Shown here: positions 5,930 through 6,232 of the stretch, in pieces
Layout of the letters: the number at the start of each line of letters is the position of its first letter
Position numbering within the stretch: the stretch's first letter is position 1
Origin: an uncultured Chloroflexota bacterium
GTDB taxonomy: Bacteria > Chloroflexota > Anaerolineae > Aggregatilineales > Phototrophicaceae
NCBI GenBank assembly: GCA_903904765.1
Contig: CAIVEA010000529.1
Location: forward strand, 1-6,232
Reading direction: 5' to 3'
DNA length: 6,232 bases
Program-made: the position numbers and the translations under genes
The notes under the pieces: generated by a model
Told to the model about the DNA's origin: nothing
Seen by the model: the letters and a program-made list of their open reading frames with translations, nothing else
Database searches by the model: none

Positions 5930-6232
5930 TTACGGCACACCACCTGTCAGTTCGCCGTCCCGCAGTTCCACCACGCGGTCTACGATGCGCTCCAGAAAAT
6001 AGCGATCATGCGAGATGGTGAAAATCGCCCCCTCGAACTCCTCCAACGCGCTCTCCAGCACTTCCACCGAAGGGATGTCGAGGTTGTTGGTCGGCTCATC
6101 CAGCAGCAGCAGATTCGGGTTTTGCAGCACCAGACAGGCCAACTGCAAACGGCTGCGCTCCCCGCCGCTGAAGCCGCGAATCGGCAAGCGCAACTGCTCG
6201 TATTTGAATAGGTACTTGAGCAGGAACGACAC
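5930..6232 (-). CDS. ABC-F family ATPase, C-terminal fragment (starts beyond the right edge)
   Basis: The last 100 codons of a cytoplasmic ABC-F protein; these have two fused nucleotide-binding domains and no membrane segments, and typically act on the ribosome (translation factors or antibiotic-resistance proteins). The visible part is the end of the second domain. It shows the signature FSGGERSRLQLA (21-32 of the fragment), Walker B LLLLDEP with catalytic E46, the TNNLD D-loop (48-52) typical of ABC-F, and the H-switch ISHDR (73-77). It ends soon after VVELRDGELTGG, with no long C-terminal extension. The frame is open to the edge, and its first codon there (GTG) is internal, not a start. 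Which ABC-F subgroup it belongs to depends on the linker region outside the window. Confidence 0.93.
   Translation of the reverse strand: MSFLLKYLFKYEQLRLPIRGFSGGERSRLQLACLVLQNPNLLLLDEPTNNLDIPSVEVLESALEEFEGAIFTISHDRYFLERIVDRVVELRDGELTGGVP

Noticed and set aside
5897..6211. A 104-residue plus-strand open frame opposite the ABC-F gene
   Set aside because: Antisense to conserved ABC-F motifs and starting within the palindromic element; nothing supports it as a gene.

Overview
The window looks like ordinary chromosomal DNA from a high-GC bacterium, most plausibly a member of the Chloroflexota (Anaerolineae-like). The clues are Thr-Pro-rich linkers behind a lipoprotein signal, a DUF5666-like secreted protein with Thr-Pro-Glu-Ala repeats, and an intergenic imperfect palindrome built on CCCCTCTC/GAGAGGGG. 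The taxon is an inference from style; no marker gene is present.

Layout. At the left edge, on the minus strand, are the first 23 codons of an unidentified gene (1-71), preceded 7 bp upstream by a 495-residue lipoprotein with a glucose/sorbosone-dehydrogenase-type beta-propeller (79-1566). Divergent from it, with only 25 bp between the two start codons, is a plus-strand secreted protein of 322 residues (1592-2560): signal peptide, DUF5666-like domain, TPEA repeats, a small two-cysteine domain, and a Gly/Asn-rich tail. A 150-bp gap follows with a perfect 12-bp inverted repeat that can be read as a terminator or as an operator over a candidate promoter. Next is a 751-residue lipoprotein class B penicillin-binding protein with a MecA-like N-terminal domain (2711-4966).

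The PBP gene converges, with a 19-bp gap, on a minus-strand short-chain dehydrogenase/reductase (4986-5789). Upstream of that gene lies a 140-bp gap holding a nested palindromic element (5811-5923). The right edge is the C-terminal 100 codons of a minus-strand ABC-F type ATPase (5930 to beyond 6232).

Function. Three of the proteins (propeller lipoprotein, repeat protein, PBP) are exported and probably act at or outside the cell envelope: one crosslinks peptidoglycan and the other two have no certain substrate. The SDR and the ABC-F protein are cytoplasmic and appear unrelated to them. The genes do not form one clear operon; orientation changes three times in 6.2 kb. I see no tRNA, rRNA, CRISPR array, transposase, phage or defence gene. 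The most interesting items are the shared divergent start region, the palindrome before the PBP gene, the nested intergenic palindrome, the modular repeat protein, and the apparent loss of the expected catalytic histidine in the propeller protein.
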